Shown here: piece by piece, positions 36,954 to 45,838 of the stretch
Layout of the letters: each line of letters starts with the position of its first letter
Numbering within the stretch: the stretch's first letter is position 1
NCBI RefSeq assembly: GCF_009828745.1
Contig: NZ_WTSX01000001.1
Coordinates: 1 to 64,000, forward strand
From: Erysipelothrix anatis
GTDB lineage: Bacteria; Bacillota_I; Bacilli_A; Erysipelotrichales; Erysipelotrichaceae
Length of the DNA: 64,000 nt
Direction of reading: 5' to 3'
Notes under the pieces: model-generated
The model's input: only the letters and a program-made list of their open reading frames with translations
What the model was told of the DNA's origin: nothing
Databases searched by the model: none
Position numbers and translations under genes: made by a program

Positions 36954-38165
36954 ATGAATACAGTAACAGAAACACACGATAACAAGTCATATCGTCGTCA
37001 AGCTTTATTCAGCTCGATGGCCGGGCTCGGATTACAAAGCATGAGCACAATGATGTTATCATTCGCACTCAGTTCCATGATTATTGATTTTGGAATCAAT
37101 GGTGCTGCTGGAGGATTTATTTCCACAATCACGAATATCGGGATGCTTGTAGGAGGTATCATATTCGGGACACTCGCTGATAAATACGGGCGAATCAAGA
37201 TTTTTGCAATCACCGTTGCAATTTTCTCTATTGCTACAGGAATGATGGCATTCGCAACAAATATTACCATGGTTTACTTCTTACGATTCCTCGTTGGTGT
37301 CGGTGGTGGTGGTGAATATGGTGTCGTAATGTCACTAGTCGCTGACGCCTTCCCCGCAGAGAAACGCGGACGAATGAATTCTTTTGTTACCATCGCAGGT
37401 CAAGTTGGTAGTATCATTGCAGCCATCGCAGCAGCCATTATTATGCCAAGCTTCGGTTGGAAAGGTCTCTTTATTTTTGGTGCATTGCCAATCTTCTTAG
37501 CAATTTATGTTTACCTAACCATGGATGAGTCTGCATCATGGAAAGAGCAACGTCAACAATCTACTGAAAAAGCTGAAAAAATTGGTATCTCTGAATTATT
37601 CAAAGAAGGACGCGCAGCAACAACGATCAAATTAACGATTATGGCGACTGCTCAAGTTGCGGGTTACTTTGGATTAATGAACTGGTTACCATCAATTTTA
37701 CAGAAAAAAGCTGGTATTAGTATTTCGGGTTCTTCAATTTGGATGATTGCAACAATTGTCGGGATGTCCTTAGGAATGCTCGTATTTGGTCAAATTATGG
37801 ATAAACTTGGTGCTAAAAAAGCGTATGCTTCATTCTTAATTGCATCCGCCCTCGCCGTTTATCTCTACTCATTCGCATCCTCTAACCTTGGTATCCTAAT
37901 TGGTGGTGCAGCTGTTGGATTCTTTGCAAATGGGATGAATGCAGGTTATGGAGCAATCGTTGGAAACCTTTATCCAGCACGTATTCGTGCAACTGCTAAT
38001 AACATTATCTTTAACATTGGCCGTGCCGTTGGAGGATTCTCATCCGTAGCAATTGGATTCTTCCTCGATAACTACTCACTAACAATTGCAATGCTTTTCT
38101 TATCAGGACTGTATTGTGTTTCTTTAATTACTGTACTATCATTGAAAATAAATACAAAGGAGTAA
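36954..38165 (+). CDS. MFS transporter, 12-helix
   Basis: This 403-residue transporter has the MFS loop GTLADKYGRIKIF between helices 2 and 3 and RFLVGVGGGGEYGVVMSLVA in helix 4, as in the sugar/aromatic-acid porter group. It starts behind GAAGGGAG, and the next gene follows four bases after its stop. Given that the next gene is a nucleoside phosphorylase, a nucleoside or related compound is a reasonable substrate, but this is inference. Confidence 0.82.
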   Translation: MNTVTETHDNKSYRRQALFSSMAGLGLQSMSTMMLSFALSSMIIDFGINGAAGGFISTITNIGMLVGGIIFGTLADKYGRIKIFAITVAIFSIATGMMAFATNITMVYFLRFLVGVGGGGEYGVVMSLVADAFPAEKRGRMNSFVTIAGQVGSIIAAIAAAIIMPSFGWKGLFIFGALPIFLAIYVYLTMDESASWKEQRQQSTEKAEKIGISELFKEGRAATTIKLTIMATAQVAGYFGLMNWLPSILQKKAGISISGSSIWMIATIVGMSLGMLVFGQIMDKLGAKKAYASFLIASALAVYLYSFASSNLGILIGGAAVGFFANGMNAGYGAIVGNLYPARIRATANNIIFNIGRAVGGFSSVAIGFFLDNYSLTIAMLFLSGLYCVSLITVLSLKINTKE

Positions 38166-38169
38166 CATT

Positions 38170-38928
38170 ATGAGCATACATTTAAAAGGATTAAAGCCTG
38201 GCGATTTAGGAGAAGTAACACTCATCGTTGGCGATCCAGGTCGGGTTGAGTTAATATCATCATTATTTACGAACGTGGAGTCAGTTGTTGATACCAGTCG
38301 TGAATTTGTCTTGTATGTTGGCGAATATCAAGGACGTCGCGTTTCTGTTTGTTCAACAGGTATCGGAGTTGGTTCTACAGAAATCGCTATTACAGAACTC
38401 CTTGAGAATGATGCACAAATGATAATTCGCTGTGGTGGCTGTGGTGCATGGCGAGAAGGAATCAATCCTGGTGATATTATTTTAAATAGCGGGATGGCTC
38501 GTTCTGAAGGTCTATTATCAGCCTATGTACCTGCAGTTTATCCTGCGGTTCCAAACCCATTGCTACTATCACAAATACACAATGAATTAACTTCAAATCA
38601 CAAGACAGTACATGTAGGAATTGGACTTACATCGGAAACATATTATTTCGGACAAGGCCGCACACCAGCACTGAAGACACGGATTGAAACACCTAATCTT
38701 ATCGAATATTGGGAGCCTCGCGGTATCATCAACTGTGAAATGGAAACTGCCGTTTTATATCTTCTCGGATCCCTTTACAACATTCCGGTAGCGAACTGCC
38801 TTGTCGTTCATGTCAGTCGCACAAATGAAAAATGGACCAACGATGAAGACTATCGCCGTCTCCACCGTGAATCAGCAGAACTTGTCTTAAATGCTGCGTT
38901 AAAATTCGTTAGCACAAACACACAATAA
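38170..38928 (+). CDS. Nucleoside phosphorylase, uridine-phosphorylase-like
   Basis: This 252-residue enzyme belongs to the PNP/UDP family: LIVGDPGRVELIS for phosphate binding, CSTGIGVGSTEIAI, IIRCGGCGAW and INCEMETAVLYLLG. The last corresponds to the ribose-binding E-M-E region. The family splits nucleosides to base and ribose 1-phosphate. Sequence features sit closer to uridine phosphorylases than to DeoD, yet the substrate is not certain. It forms an operon with the MFS gene. Confidence 0.82.
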   Translation: MSIHLKGLKPGDLGEVTLIVGDPGRVELISSLFTNVESVVDTSREFVLYVGEYQGRRVSVCSTGIGVGSTEIAITELLENDAQMIIRCGGCGAWREGINPGDIILNSGMARSEGLLSAYVPAVYPAVPNPLLLSQIHNELTSNHKTVHVGIGLTSETYYFGQGRTPALKTRIETPNLIEYWEPRGIINCEMETAVLYLLGSLYNIPVANCLVVHVSRTNEKWTNDEDYRRLHRESAELVLNAALKFVSTNTQ

Positions 38929-38936
38929 TCCCCTTT

Positions 38937-38966
38937 AAAAAGCAAGCTTACGCTTGCTTTTTTTAA
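38937..38966. terminator. Bidirectional terminator
   Basis: AAGCAAGC (38940-38947) pairs with GCTTGCTT (38952-38959) around TTAC. A precedes and T follows, so it serves the phosphorylase operon and the convergent small gene. Confidence 0.85.
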
Positions 38967-39262
38967 TAGAACATCCGGATATTCCACAGTGCAGCAAATG
39001 CACCCACTGCCAACGCCCCACCAACAACACCACCCGCAATTAGAGCAGCAGTGCCAAATTTCATATAAGCGGCACCATAGCCCATTCGAACTACACCCCA
39101 CAATCTACTTGTGTTAATTCCAATCGCTTTGAGTGCCCGATTTGCTGACGGAACACCTAAGATAAGTCCACGAAGGTTATTGAAAAAGCGTTGGCCATCA
39201 CCTCCATTGATTCGTTCGTGGTGTTCAATCAATTCGTAATGCATCGGTAATTCTAAATTCAT
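38963..39262 (-). CDS. Small glycine-rich, bacteriocin-like or membrane-active peptide
   Basis: This 99-residue product starts at MNLELPMHYELIEH; AGGAG is correctly spaced for this ATG and too close to an ATG three codons upstream. Residues 1-18 end in HERINGG, reminiscent of a double-glycine leader. The C-terminal third is a glycine/alanine-rich helix (FGTAALIAGGVVGGALAVGA) ending in WNIRMFY, like class II bacteriocins or small membrane-active proteins. No immunity gene or dedicated transporter is adjacent, so the bacteriocin role is a hypothesis. Confidence 0.5.
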   Translation of the reverse strand: MNLELPMHYELIEHHERINGGDGQRFFNNLRGLILGVPSANRALKAIGINTSRLWGVVRMGYGAAYMKFGTAALIAGGVVGGALAVGAFAALWNIRMFY

Positions 39263-39374
39263 GTATATCATCTCCTGTTATCAAATATGAATTACCGTAT
39301 CTTTTTCCTATGACGGTGATGTATTTTTCTAATTATGGAAAAAAAACATCAGAAAAACCAATACAATTCACCAA

Positions 39375-39388
39375 TGTAAACGCACTCA
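39375..39388 (+). promoter_or_regulatory. Probable cre (CcpA) site upstream of citO
   Basis: TGTAAACGCACTCA matches TGWAANCGNTNNCA at all but one defined position. It lies about 60 bp upstream of the regulator's -35, suggesting catabolite repression of the citrate regulon, as known in Enterococcus. Confidence 0.5.
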
Positions 39389-39414
39389 TTAGTGATTATA
39401 TGGACAATATGATG

Positions 39415-39466
39415 TGTATACAGTGTATACACTATTTTGACCTACGGCTAAAAAATAGCATATAAT
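39415..39466 (+). promoter_or_regulatory. citO promoter with two TGTATACA operators
   Basis: TGTATACA occurs at 39415-39422 and 39424-39431, just upstream of TTGACC (39437-39442) and TATAAT (39461-39466), which are 18 bp apart. The palindrome fits the y-GTM-KAC-r operator core of FadR-type GntR regulators, the class of the gene downstream. The same 8-mer recurs at 51656 and 56651. Confidence 0.65.
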
Positions 39467-39509
39467 AGAAATAACCATGAGCTTACTAAGCAAATAAGGA
39501 GATAAATAT

Positions 39510-40205
39510 ATGAAAGATTACATGGATAGAGTTATTGACTTGGTTGACTTGAGCCAAAATTTACCGCTCAATCAAATCATTTACGAAGGACTTCGTACCG
39601 CAATCATTAGTGGTGTCATTCCTATGGGGGAACGTATCAATGAAAAATTCTATGCTGAATCACTCAACGTAAGCCGAACACCTGTTCGTGAAGCATTACG
39701 ACGGATTCAAGATGAAGACATTGTCCAATACATTCCAAATTACGGAATTGTAGTTACAACATTTAATTTAGACGATGTTCGCGAAATTTATCAGATTCGT
39801 ACAGCACTGGATATTCTCGCGGCAACCAATGCCATGCAATTAATGAATGACGAGCGTTTTGCTCGTATGGAAGCGTTACTAGATCGCACCGACGCCGCTC
39901 AAGCAGCTAATGACGTCAACAGTGTCATTCAAATGTCCAAAGAGTTTAATACGATGATTTATGAATTCTCAGAAATGCCGCGTCTTGAAACCATTCAGAA
40001 TCGGCTTCGTGACTATCTGACACGCTTCCGCGATATTTCACTGACAGCCGCACCACGTCGTGAGCGAGCTTTGGCAGAGCACCGACTCATCTATCGTTGC
40101 CTTAAGAACGGTGATGTTGAACAAATGAAACTTGTGATCACAGAACACCTTGCATTATCCGAAGAGTTTATTATTTTAGCAATGGAATCTGAACAACACG
40201 CATGA
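39510..40205 (+). CDS. citO: GntR-family (FCD domain) regulator, CitO-like
   Basis: This 231-residue regulator has an N-terminal winged helix (LNVSRTPVREALRRIQDE, about 48-65) and a C-terminal all-helical FCD ligand domain (VREIYQIRTALDILAATNAM onward). It overlaps citG and lies beside a citrate lyase cluster. CitO of Enterococcus faecalis is a GntR/FCD citrate-responsive activator in the same kind of context. The promoter carries paired TGTATACA boxes, suggesting autoregulation. The gene name rests on context. Confidence 0.75.
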   Translation: MKDYMDRVIDLVDLSQNLPLNQIIYEGLRTAIISGVIPMGERINEKFYAESLNVSRTPVREALRRIQDEDIVQYIPNYGIVVTTFNLDDVREIYQIRTALDILAATNAMQLMNDERFARMEALLDRTDAAQAANDVNSVIQMSKEFNTMIYEFSEMPRLETIQNRLRDYLTRFRDISLTAAPRRERALAEHRLIYRCLKNGDVEQMKLVITEHLALSEEFIILAMESEQHA

Positions 40206-41008
40206 GTAAAGATCAACTCGTTGCCCTTGCACTTAAAGCACTCATTCAAGAAGTTACCTTAACACCAAAACCAGGACTTGTTGATCCTTATCACCCAGGA
40301 TCACATACTGATATGGATGCCTTTACCTTTATTGACAGCTGTTTCGCATTAGTACCTGGGTTTCACGTTTATTATGAGATAGGAGCACAGCATCACGGTA
40401 CATTACCTGAACTCTTCGCAAGTATTCGCCAAGCCGGCATCAATAATGAAGCTAAAATGTTTACAGCTACAGCGAATGTTAACACACACAAAGGTGCAAA
40501 CTTCATGTTTGGTATCCTAATTGCAGCAATCGCGTATCTTGATTATCCAGACTTAGAGACTTTACAAACCAGCATTCAAACCATGACAACTGGATTGGTT
40601 CAAGCAGAACTTGGTTCACTGACCCATTTTCAAACACATGGCGAAAAAATGTATGAACAATACGGTTTTACAGGCATTCGCGGTGAGGTTGAAGCCGGGA
40701 TACCTCATGCCTTTAACCTTGCACTTCCAATCCTTCAAGATGACTCAGTTCCCTATGACCACCGTCTCAAACTTGCCTTACTTCAACTCATCGCAACCAA
40801 CGATGACGCAAATATGGTCAAACGCGGAGGCATCTTAGGACTTGATTATGGAAAATCATTAGCAGCAATGGATTATCATGATCTCGACTATCATCTGAGC
40901 TACATGAATCGCATGTTTGTTCAACGAAATTTAAGTCCAGGAGGCAGTGCTGATTTACTTGCCATTTCAATCTTCTTATATCTATACGATAAAGAACAAT
41001 CATCATAA
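40202..41008 (+). CDS. citG: Triphosphoribosyl-dephospho-CoA synthase
   Basis: This 268-residue enzyme makes the precursor of the citrate lyase prosthetic group from ATP and dephospho-CoA. The N-terminal EVTLTPKPGLVDPYHPGSHTD (shown in part) and NVNTHKGANFMFGIL are family signatures, as are FTGIRGEVEAGIP and LSPGGSADLLAI. It overlaps the regulator by four bases. Its product is used by CitX, encoded in the large operon. Confidence 0.93.
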   Translation: MSKDQLVALALKALIQEVTLTPKPGLVDPYHPGSHTDMDAFTFIDSCFALVPGFHVYYEIGAQHHGTLPELFASIRQAGINNEAKMFTATANVNTHKGANFMFGILIAAIAYLDYPDLETLQTSIQTMTTGLVQAELGSLTHFQTHGEKMYEQYGFTGIRGEVEAGIPHAFNLALPILQDDSVPYDHRLKLALLQLIATNDDANMVKRGGILGLDYGKSLAAMDYHDLDYHLSYMNRMFVQRNLSPGGSADLLAISIFLYLYDKEQSS

Positions 41009-41010
41009 AA

Positions 41011-41042
41011 GAAAACATCGACAGATTAATGTCGATGTTTTC
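41011..41042. terminator. Bidirectional terminator after citG
   Basis: A 13-bp perfect stem (GAAAACATCGACA, 41011-41023, with 41030-41042) has a 6-base loop. It separates citG from the convergent LysR gene. Confidence 0.8.
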
Positions 41043-41957
41043 TTATTTGTCCAATTTCAAAACTTCCATTTTAATAAGCGTAATTAAATAGTTTGCCGCC
41101 TCTTGATTTTCAAGCGAATCCGAAATATAGCCATACAATGACCAATATCGTGGCGTTTCCAAGTCAAAATGAACGATATTATCTAAGTTCGGTGCAAACT
41201 CATAAATGTGTGCAGGAACAAAAGCCGCACCAATGCCCGACTCTGCAAGTTTGTACGCTGTAGCAATGTTTTCCGTTTCAAGAACGATATTTGGCGCAAA
41301 GCCCAGTTCCGTAAATTGTTGATCTGAAAAATGCCGCATCTTTTGACCCCGCTTCAAACTTATGTAAGGCAATTGCTTCATAGTTTCACGATCCACAACA
41401 TTGGACATAATCCCATAGTATCGTTTCAAGTCACGGTTAATCGCTAGGACAATCTTTTCTTTCAACAAACGCTCGCAACTATAGTTCGCATACGTTCCCG
41501 ACAAATCGACTGGAGGTGAAAAGAATGCGACATCCACGTCCTTGTGTTCTAATTTATCAGAAAGTTCAAAGGTGCGTGTTTCGCTGATTTCAAGTTTGAT
41601 ATGTGGATAACTATCTTGAAAACGTCCTAAAATTCGAGGCAATAATAAGCCGCTCCAATAGCGTGTGGTACCAATCCGTAAAATTGAAGTCGCCTGTGCA
41701 TCGACAGTCTGTAATTGCGTCCCTAATTTATCTTCAAGGTGCATGATAACATAAGCAGTCTCTAGATAGATTTTTCCGTGTTGAGTCAACTGTATTGGCG
41801 TTTGAGATCGATCAAATAACGTCACATTCAATGTTTTCTCCAAATTGAGAATATACTGACTTAATGAGGATTGTGCTATGTATAAATTCTTTGCTGCTTG
41901 CGAAAACGATTGTGTTTCTGCTAGCGCAATAACGTATTCGTATTGTTTTGTTCGCAT
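41043..41957 (-). CDS. LysR-family transcriptional regulator
   Basis: This 304-residue regulator starts at MRTKQYEYVIALAETQSF behind AGGAG; a longer frame to 41987 lacks a site. The helix-turn-helix is FSQAAKNLYIAQSSLSQYI. The substrate-binding domain follows (ATSILRIGTTRYWSGLLLPR). It is divergent from the AtuA/DUF4387 pair, the classical arrangement for a LysR regulator controlling the neighbouring operon. The ligand is unknown. Confidence 0.87.
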   Translation of the reverse strand: MRTKQYEYVIALAETQSFSQAAKNLYIAQSSLSQYILNLEKTLNVTLFDRSQTPIQLTQHGKIYLETAYVIMHLEDKLGTQLQTVDAQATSILRIGTTRYWSGLLLPRILGRFQDSYPHIKLEISETRTFELSDKLEHKDVDVAFFSPPVDLSGTYANYSCERLLKEKIVLAINRDLKRYYGIMSNVVDRETMKQLPYISLKRGQKMRHFSDQQFTELGFAPNIVLETENIATAYKLAESGIGAAFVPAHIYEFAPNLDNIVHFDLETPRYWSLYGYISDSLENQEAANYLITLIKMEVLKLDK

Positions 41958-42058
41958 ACATTCTCCTATCGTAAATAGCGATACCATTTATCGTTTAATA
42001 GTCTTAGACGATTTCTCATTATCATTGTACACTATATTTATGAATAAGGAGGCATTAC

Positions 42059-43420
42059 ATGGATTCTTTACGTATTTTAGTACCTACACCAATGATGGGG
42101 TATGGTTTTCCGATTAAGGAATTTGAACGTGGTTTAACTTATAAACCACATGCAATTGTATTGGATGCAGGATCAACCGACAGTGGTCCGCAAAAGTTAG
42201 CACTTGGTGAAATGACATGCCCTGCGTCCGCATATAAGAAAGAAATGGAAATTCTTATCCCTGCTGCAGTTAAAGCAAAGGTACCACTTATCATTACATC
42301 TGCTGGTGGTGACGGAACCAATGAGCATGTTGATTTGTTTATGGAACTTGCTGAATCCGTTGCGAAAGCACATCAACTTGAGGTTCGAATTGCTGCAGTT
42401 TATAGTGATATTCCGAAAGATACCGTCCGCGAAGCACTCAAAAATAATAAGATCAGTGCAATGACGAATGTTCCAGATTTAACGTTCGAAGATATTGATG
42501 ATGTAACGGTTATTACAGCTCAAATGGGTGCAGAACCTTACATCAATCTTCTTCAATCTGAAAATCCACCACATGTTATTATCGGTGGTCGTACATATGA
42601 TCCAGCACCTACTGCAGCGATTGGGATCATGAATGGCTTCGCTCCTGCACTAGCATGGCATATGGGTAAAATCATTGAATGTGGCGCATTGTGTGCTGTT
42701 CCTTCAGGAAAGAGTGTCATCGGAACCCTTTACCATGACCACTTTACGATTGAACCTATGAATGAAAATTCTCAAGCTAAACCACATACCGTTGCAGCAC
42801 ATACAATGTATGAAAAAAGTAGTCCAAGCATCCTTCCAGGACCAGGTGGTCAGCTTTTACTCAATGACTGTGACTTTAGTGCAGTAACTGATTCCGTTGC
42901 TCGTGTTGCGGGAAGCAAGTTTGCACCCGACTCACAGTATCGTATCAAGCTTGAAGGTGCGAAAATTGTCGGTTACCGTTCAATTACGGTAATGGGACTT
43001 CGCGACCCAATTCTTTTAAGTCAACTCGATGATGTCCTAAAGTATGTGCGCACTGAAGTTGCGAAAGCTTTACCTGATGAAAGTTCCCAATGTACTATCA
43101 TCATGCACGAATATGGACGAAACGGTATCATGCAATCTCTCGAATCGTATAATGGCCCAAGTGCCCATGAAGTATGCGTCATCGCTGAGGTAACTGGCCC
43201 AACACAAGAAATAGCACAACTCGTAACCAACCGCGTCCGTACTACATTATTACATTACCATTACCCTGGCCGTATCGCGACATCAGGAAATATTGGAATG
43301 CCTTTTACACCGTTAGAAATTCCACTCGGTCCTGTATGTGCCTTTAATGTTTATCATTTAATGGATATTACCGATCCAATTGCACAATTCCCAACTCGAA
43401 TTACGGAGGTTACTTTATAA
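42059..43420 (+). CDS. AtuA-like protein (DUF1446-related), function unknown
   Basis: This 453-residue protein matches what I know as the acyclic terpene utilization AtuA/DUF1446 group. It begins RILVPTPMMGYGF, has ADAGSTD-like AIVLDAGSTDSGPQ, then LIITSAGGDGTNEH and VIIGGRTYDPAPTAAIG. There is no signal peptide or membrane helix. It overlaps the DUF4387 gene by one base and is divergent from a LysR regulator. Homologous pairs are not biochemically well defined. The citrate-cluster setting suggests action on a small carboxylic acid or CoA ester, which is inference. Confidence 0.75.
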   Translation: MDSLRILVPTPMMGYGFPIKEFERGLTYKPHAIVLDAGSTDSGPQKLALGEMTCPASAYKKEMEILIPAAVKAKVPLIITSAGGDGTNEHVDLFMELAESVAKAHQLEVRIAAVYSDIPKDTVREALKNNKISAMTNVPDLTFEDIDDVTVITAQMGAEPYINLLQSENPPHVIIGGRTYDPAPTAAIGIMNGFAPALAWHMGKIIECGALCAVPSGKSVIGTLYHDHFTIEPMNENSQAKPHTVAAHTMYEKSSPSILPGPGGQLLLNDCDFSAVTDSVARVAGSKFAPDSQYRIKLEGAKIVGYRSITVMGLRDPILLSQLDDVLKYVRTEVAKALPDESSQCTIIMHEYGRNGIMQSLESYNGPSAHEVCVIAEVTGPTQEIAQLVTNRVRTTLLHYHYPGRIATSGNIGMPFTPLEIPLGPVCAFNVYHLMDITDPIAQFPTRITEVTL

Positions 43421-43731
43421 TGAAACTTAAAGATTTTGCACAAGTTATACGGAGTAAAAACTCGGGTCCTTTTGAAATTACTTTTGATATAATATTCAAA
43501 AGCGAAGCTGACTACAATCACTTTAAAAACAGTCAAGCACTTACTAAAGAGTCCTTTGCAACGTTGTATCACCTAAGCCCAGAAGATGTCATTACCTTTG
43601 AATACTTTGACCCAGCGCGGGGCTTGAAAATTACCATTCCACGTCCTTGGGCACAGGGAAGCATTGGTGAAAGTGATATGCATGGCTCGCAACAGTATGC
43701 ACCTTTACTCGATATCATTATTTCTGAATAA
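43420..43731 (+). CDS. DUF4387 family protein
   Basis: This 103-residue protein shows the DUF4387 pattern: N-terminal IRSKNSGPFEITFDIIF, then YNHFKNS, YHLSPEDVITFEYFDPARG, and IPRPWAQGSIGESDMHGSQ. It typically accompanies AtuA-like proteins. Here TAATG couples its translation to the upstream gene, so the two probably form one enzyme or complex. The activity is unknown. Confidence 0.8.
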   Translation: MKLKDFAQVIRSKNSGPFEITFDIIFKSEADYNHFKNSQALTKESFATLYHLSPEDVITFEYFDPARGLKITIPRPWAQGSIGESDMHGSQQYAPLLDIIISE

Positions 43732-43733
43732 CG

Positions 43734-43760
43734 AAAGCACCACAATGTGGTGCTTTTTTA
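43734..43760 (+). terminator. Terminator of the AtuA/DUF4387 operon
   Basis: AAGCACCAC (43735-43743) pairs with GTGGTGCTT (43747-43755) and is followed by T on the plus strand. Confidence 0.85.
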
Positions 43761-43767
43761 TTTGCCG

Positions 43768-43802
43768 TAAAAAAGAACACTGCAGGGAAAAGTGCAGTGT
43801 TC
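43768..43802 (-). terminator. Terminator of the large oad-cit operon
   Basis: GAACACTGCA (43775-43784) pairs with TGCAGTGTTC (43793-43802) and six T follow on the minus strand. Between it and the oadA stop lie two further small hairpins (CATCAAG/CTTGATG at 43810-43832 and CACAC/GTGTG at 43838-43856). Confidence 0.85.
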
Positions 43803-43857
43803 AAGGTATCATCAAGGTCATTGGTCTTGATGTATAACACACATTATTGGCGTGTGA

Positions 43858-45246
43858 TTAGATTACGATCGTTACGATTTGTTCTGGTACATCGTAGAAT
43901 GGATCTTGTTTTTTCTTAAGGAAAGGAGTAGCAATTTGTGGGAATAATGCATAAGACAAGACATCTTCTGTTGTCGTTGCAAATGCTTCCGCTTCTTTCG
44001 CAAATGTTGCCATAGCTGGCTGTAGGAGGTCAGCTGGGCGGACAGTTACGATTTCTGCATCTTTACCTACGATTTTTTCAACAATCTCTTCAGCAATTGG
44101 AGCTGGAGATTTACCATAGTAACCTTTAACGTATTCTTTAATTTCGTTTGGTATTAGTTTGTAGCGCTCACCACTCAAGACGTTCATAACGGCTTGTGTA
44201 CCAACCATTTGAGATAATGGGGTAACTAAAGGAGGATATCCCATATCTGCACGCACTCTTGGAACTTCCGCAAGCACTTCTTCATATTTATCCAATTGTT
44301 TTGCTTCTTTAAGTTGTGAGAGAAGGTTTGACAACATACCTCCTGGAACTTGATAAATAAGCGTATTTGGATCCGTTTCGAGAACCTTAGGATTAAAGAC
44401 ACCACTCTCTTTGAATGTTTCTTTTACAGCTTTGAAGTGATCCGCGACAATTTGGCAGTCTTCGAGGTTCACATCAATGTCGTATCCAAGTTCGCGTAAC
44501 GCAATAACCATGGATTCTGTTGAGGGTTGGCTTGTCCCTCCAGCAAATGATGAGTTTGCTGTGTCAATAACATCTGCTCCTGCCTCAACAGCTTTAAGGT
44601 ATGTCATTTCGGCAATACCACTTGTTGAGTGTGTATGAACATGAATAGGTAATGCTGTCACTTCTTTAATAAGACGGACTAAAGTTTCAGCACGAGCTGG
44701 AGTCAGGATTCCAGCCATATCTTTAATACAGATTGAATGAGCACCCATTGCTTCCATATCTTTAACCAATTGAACATAGTATGCATCTGTATGAACTTCA
44801 CTAATTGTATAGCAAATTGTCATTTGTGCATGTCCACCATGTTGAATAATTGATTTAACAGATTGTTCTAAATTTCGTAAGTCGTTTAGAGCATCGAAAA
44901 CGCGGATGACATCAATACCATTTTCAATGGATTTTTGGATGAAAGCATCCACAACATCATCTGGATAGTGTTTGTATCCAAGAAGGTTTTGACCACGCAA
45001 TAGCATTTGGAGCTTGGTATTTTTTACGTGTTTGCGGATTGTACGGAGTCGCTCCCATGGATCTTCTCCTAAAAAACGGATACATGCATCAAAAGTTGCA
45101 CCACCCCATACTTCAAGACTTTCGAATCCAGCATGGTCAAGTGTTTCCAATACTGGAATCATTTGTTCTATTGTCATGCGCGTTGCAATTTGACTTTGGT
45201 GTGCGTCACGTAAGATTGTATCGGTGATTTTAACGTGTTTCGTCAT
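43858..45246 (-). CDS. oadA: Oxaloacetate decarboxylase alpha subunit (carboxyltransferase, no biotin domain)
   Basis: This 462-residue carboxyltransferase begins KITDTILRDAHQSQIATRMT, the family signature. The metal and catalytic residues lie in CIKDMAGIL and HVHTHSTSG. It transfers CO2 from oxaloacetate to biotin, leaving pyruvate. Full-length OadA proteins end in a biotinyl domain; here the protein stops before it and the biotin domain is a separate gene (oadD), as in Enterococcus. It overlaps citX by 17 bases. Confidence 0.92.
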   Translation of the reverse strand: MTKHVKITDTILRDAHQSQIATRMTIEQMIPVLETLDHAGFESLEVWGGATFDACIRFLGEDPWERLRTIRKHVKNTKLQMLLRGQNLLGYKHYPDDVVDAFIQKSIENGIDVIRVFDALNDLRNLEQSVKSIIQHGGHAQMTICYTISEVHTDAYYVQLVKDMEAMGAHSICIKDMAGILTPARAETLVRLIKEVTALPIHVHTHSTSGIAEMTYLKAVEAGADVIDTANSSFAGGTSQPSTESMVIALRELGYDIDVNLEDCQIVADHFKAVKETFKESGVFNPKVLETDPNTLIYQVPGGMLSNLLSQLKEAKQLDKYEEVLAEVPRVRADMGYPPLVTPLSQMVGTQAVMNVLSGERYKLIPNEIKEYVKGYYGKSPAPIAEEIVEKIVGKDAEIVTVRPADLLQPAMATFAKEAEAFATTTEDVLSYALFPQIATPFLKKKQDPFYDVPEQIVTIVI

Positions 45247-45838
45247 TAAACGTCACACTCCCTTCTTTTATTAATATATCTTGCATTGCCTTGTGCAATG
45301 CTTTAACTGTATGTGTTCGGTTACGACCGCACGCCTTGCTTGATTCATTACAAATCAAGCAACGACGGCCATCATATCCAAGATCTTCACGAGAAAGCGA
45401 TCCATTTGAATTATAAACATCAAAGTCATAGAGTCTTCCAAGTGCATTTTGATCTTCAAGTTGAATTGTGAGTTTTTTTACGAAGTCAATTTGTGATGTA
45501 TTGACGACAATGAAATATTCGATCCCTGTGATGGCATTCACAGTTTTCGTATAAAGCGTTTCAAGTGCTGCAGCACTCAAAGCTGCATGCAACCGTTCAA
45601 TTCCAAGTTCTAAAAGTGTTTGAATCAGTTCATTGTTTTTAACAGGACCTGGCATATTGACCTTTAATGCAATGAGAACTGCATCCGGATAAAGCGACAC
45701 AAGTTGTTGTTGGAACTGAATACGATGATCACGATGTGTAAGAACTGCCTCAAGCGTAGGAACTGGTCCAACTTCAAAAGCATCTTTTACACTCTGATCA
45801 ATGTGATATTTAGTCACGTTTAACTTGGCGCACTGCAT
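45230..45838 (-). CDS. citX: Apo-citrate lyase phosphoribosyl-dephospho-CoA transferase
   Basis: This 202-residue enzyme attaches the prosthetic group to the CitD acyl carrier. The family hallmark DLGYDGRRCLICNESSKACG with its cysteine cluster is present, followed by RNRTHTVKAL. A start overlapping citF by 29 bases is used; a GTG seven codons later is the alternative, and neither has a strong ribosome site. Confidence 0.9.
   Translation of the reverse strand: MQCAKLNVTKYHIDQSVKDAFEVGPVPTLEAVLTHRDHRIQFQQQLVSLYPDAVLIALKVNMPGPVKNNELIQTLLELGIERLHAALSAAALETLYTKTVNAITGIEYFIVVNTSQIDFVKKLTIQLEDQNALGRLYDFDVYNSNGSLSREDLGYDGRRCLICNESSKACGRNRTHTVKALHKAMQDILIKEGSVTFNDETR

Noticed and set aside
42022-42040. 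Promoter-like TGTACACTAT before the AtuA-like gene as a CitO box
   Set aside because: It does not match the TGTATACA palindrome and may only be a -10 region shared with the divergent LysR gene.
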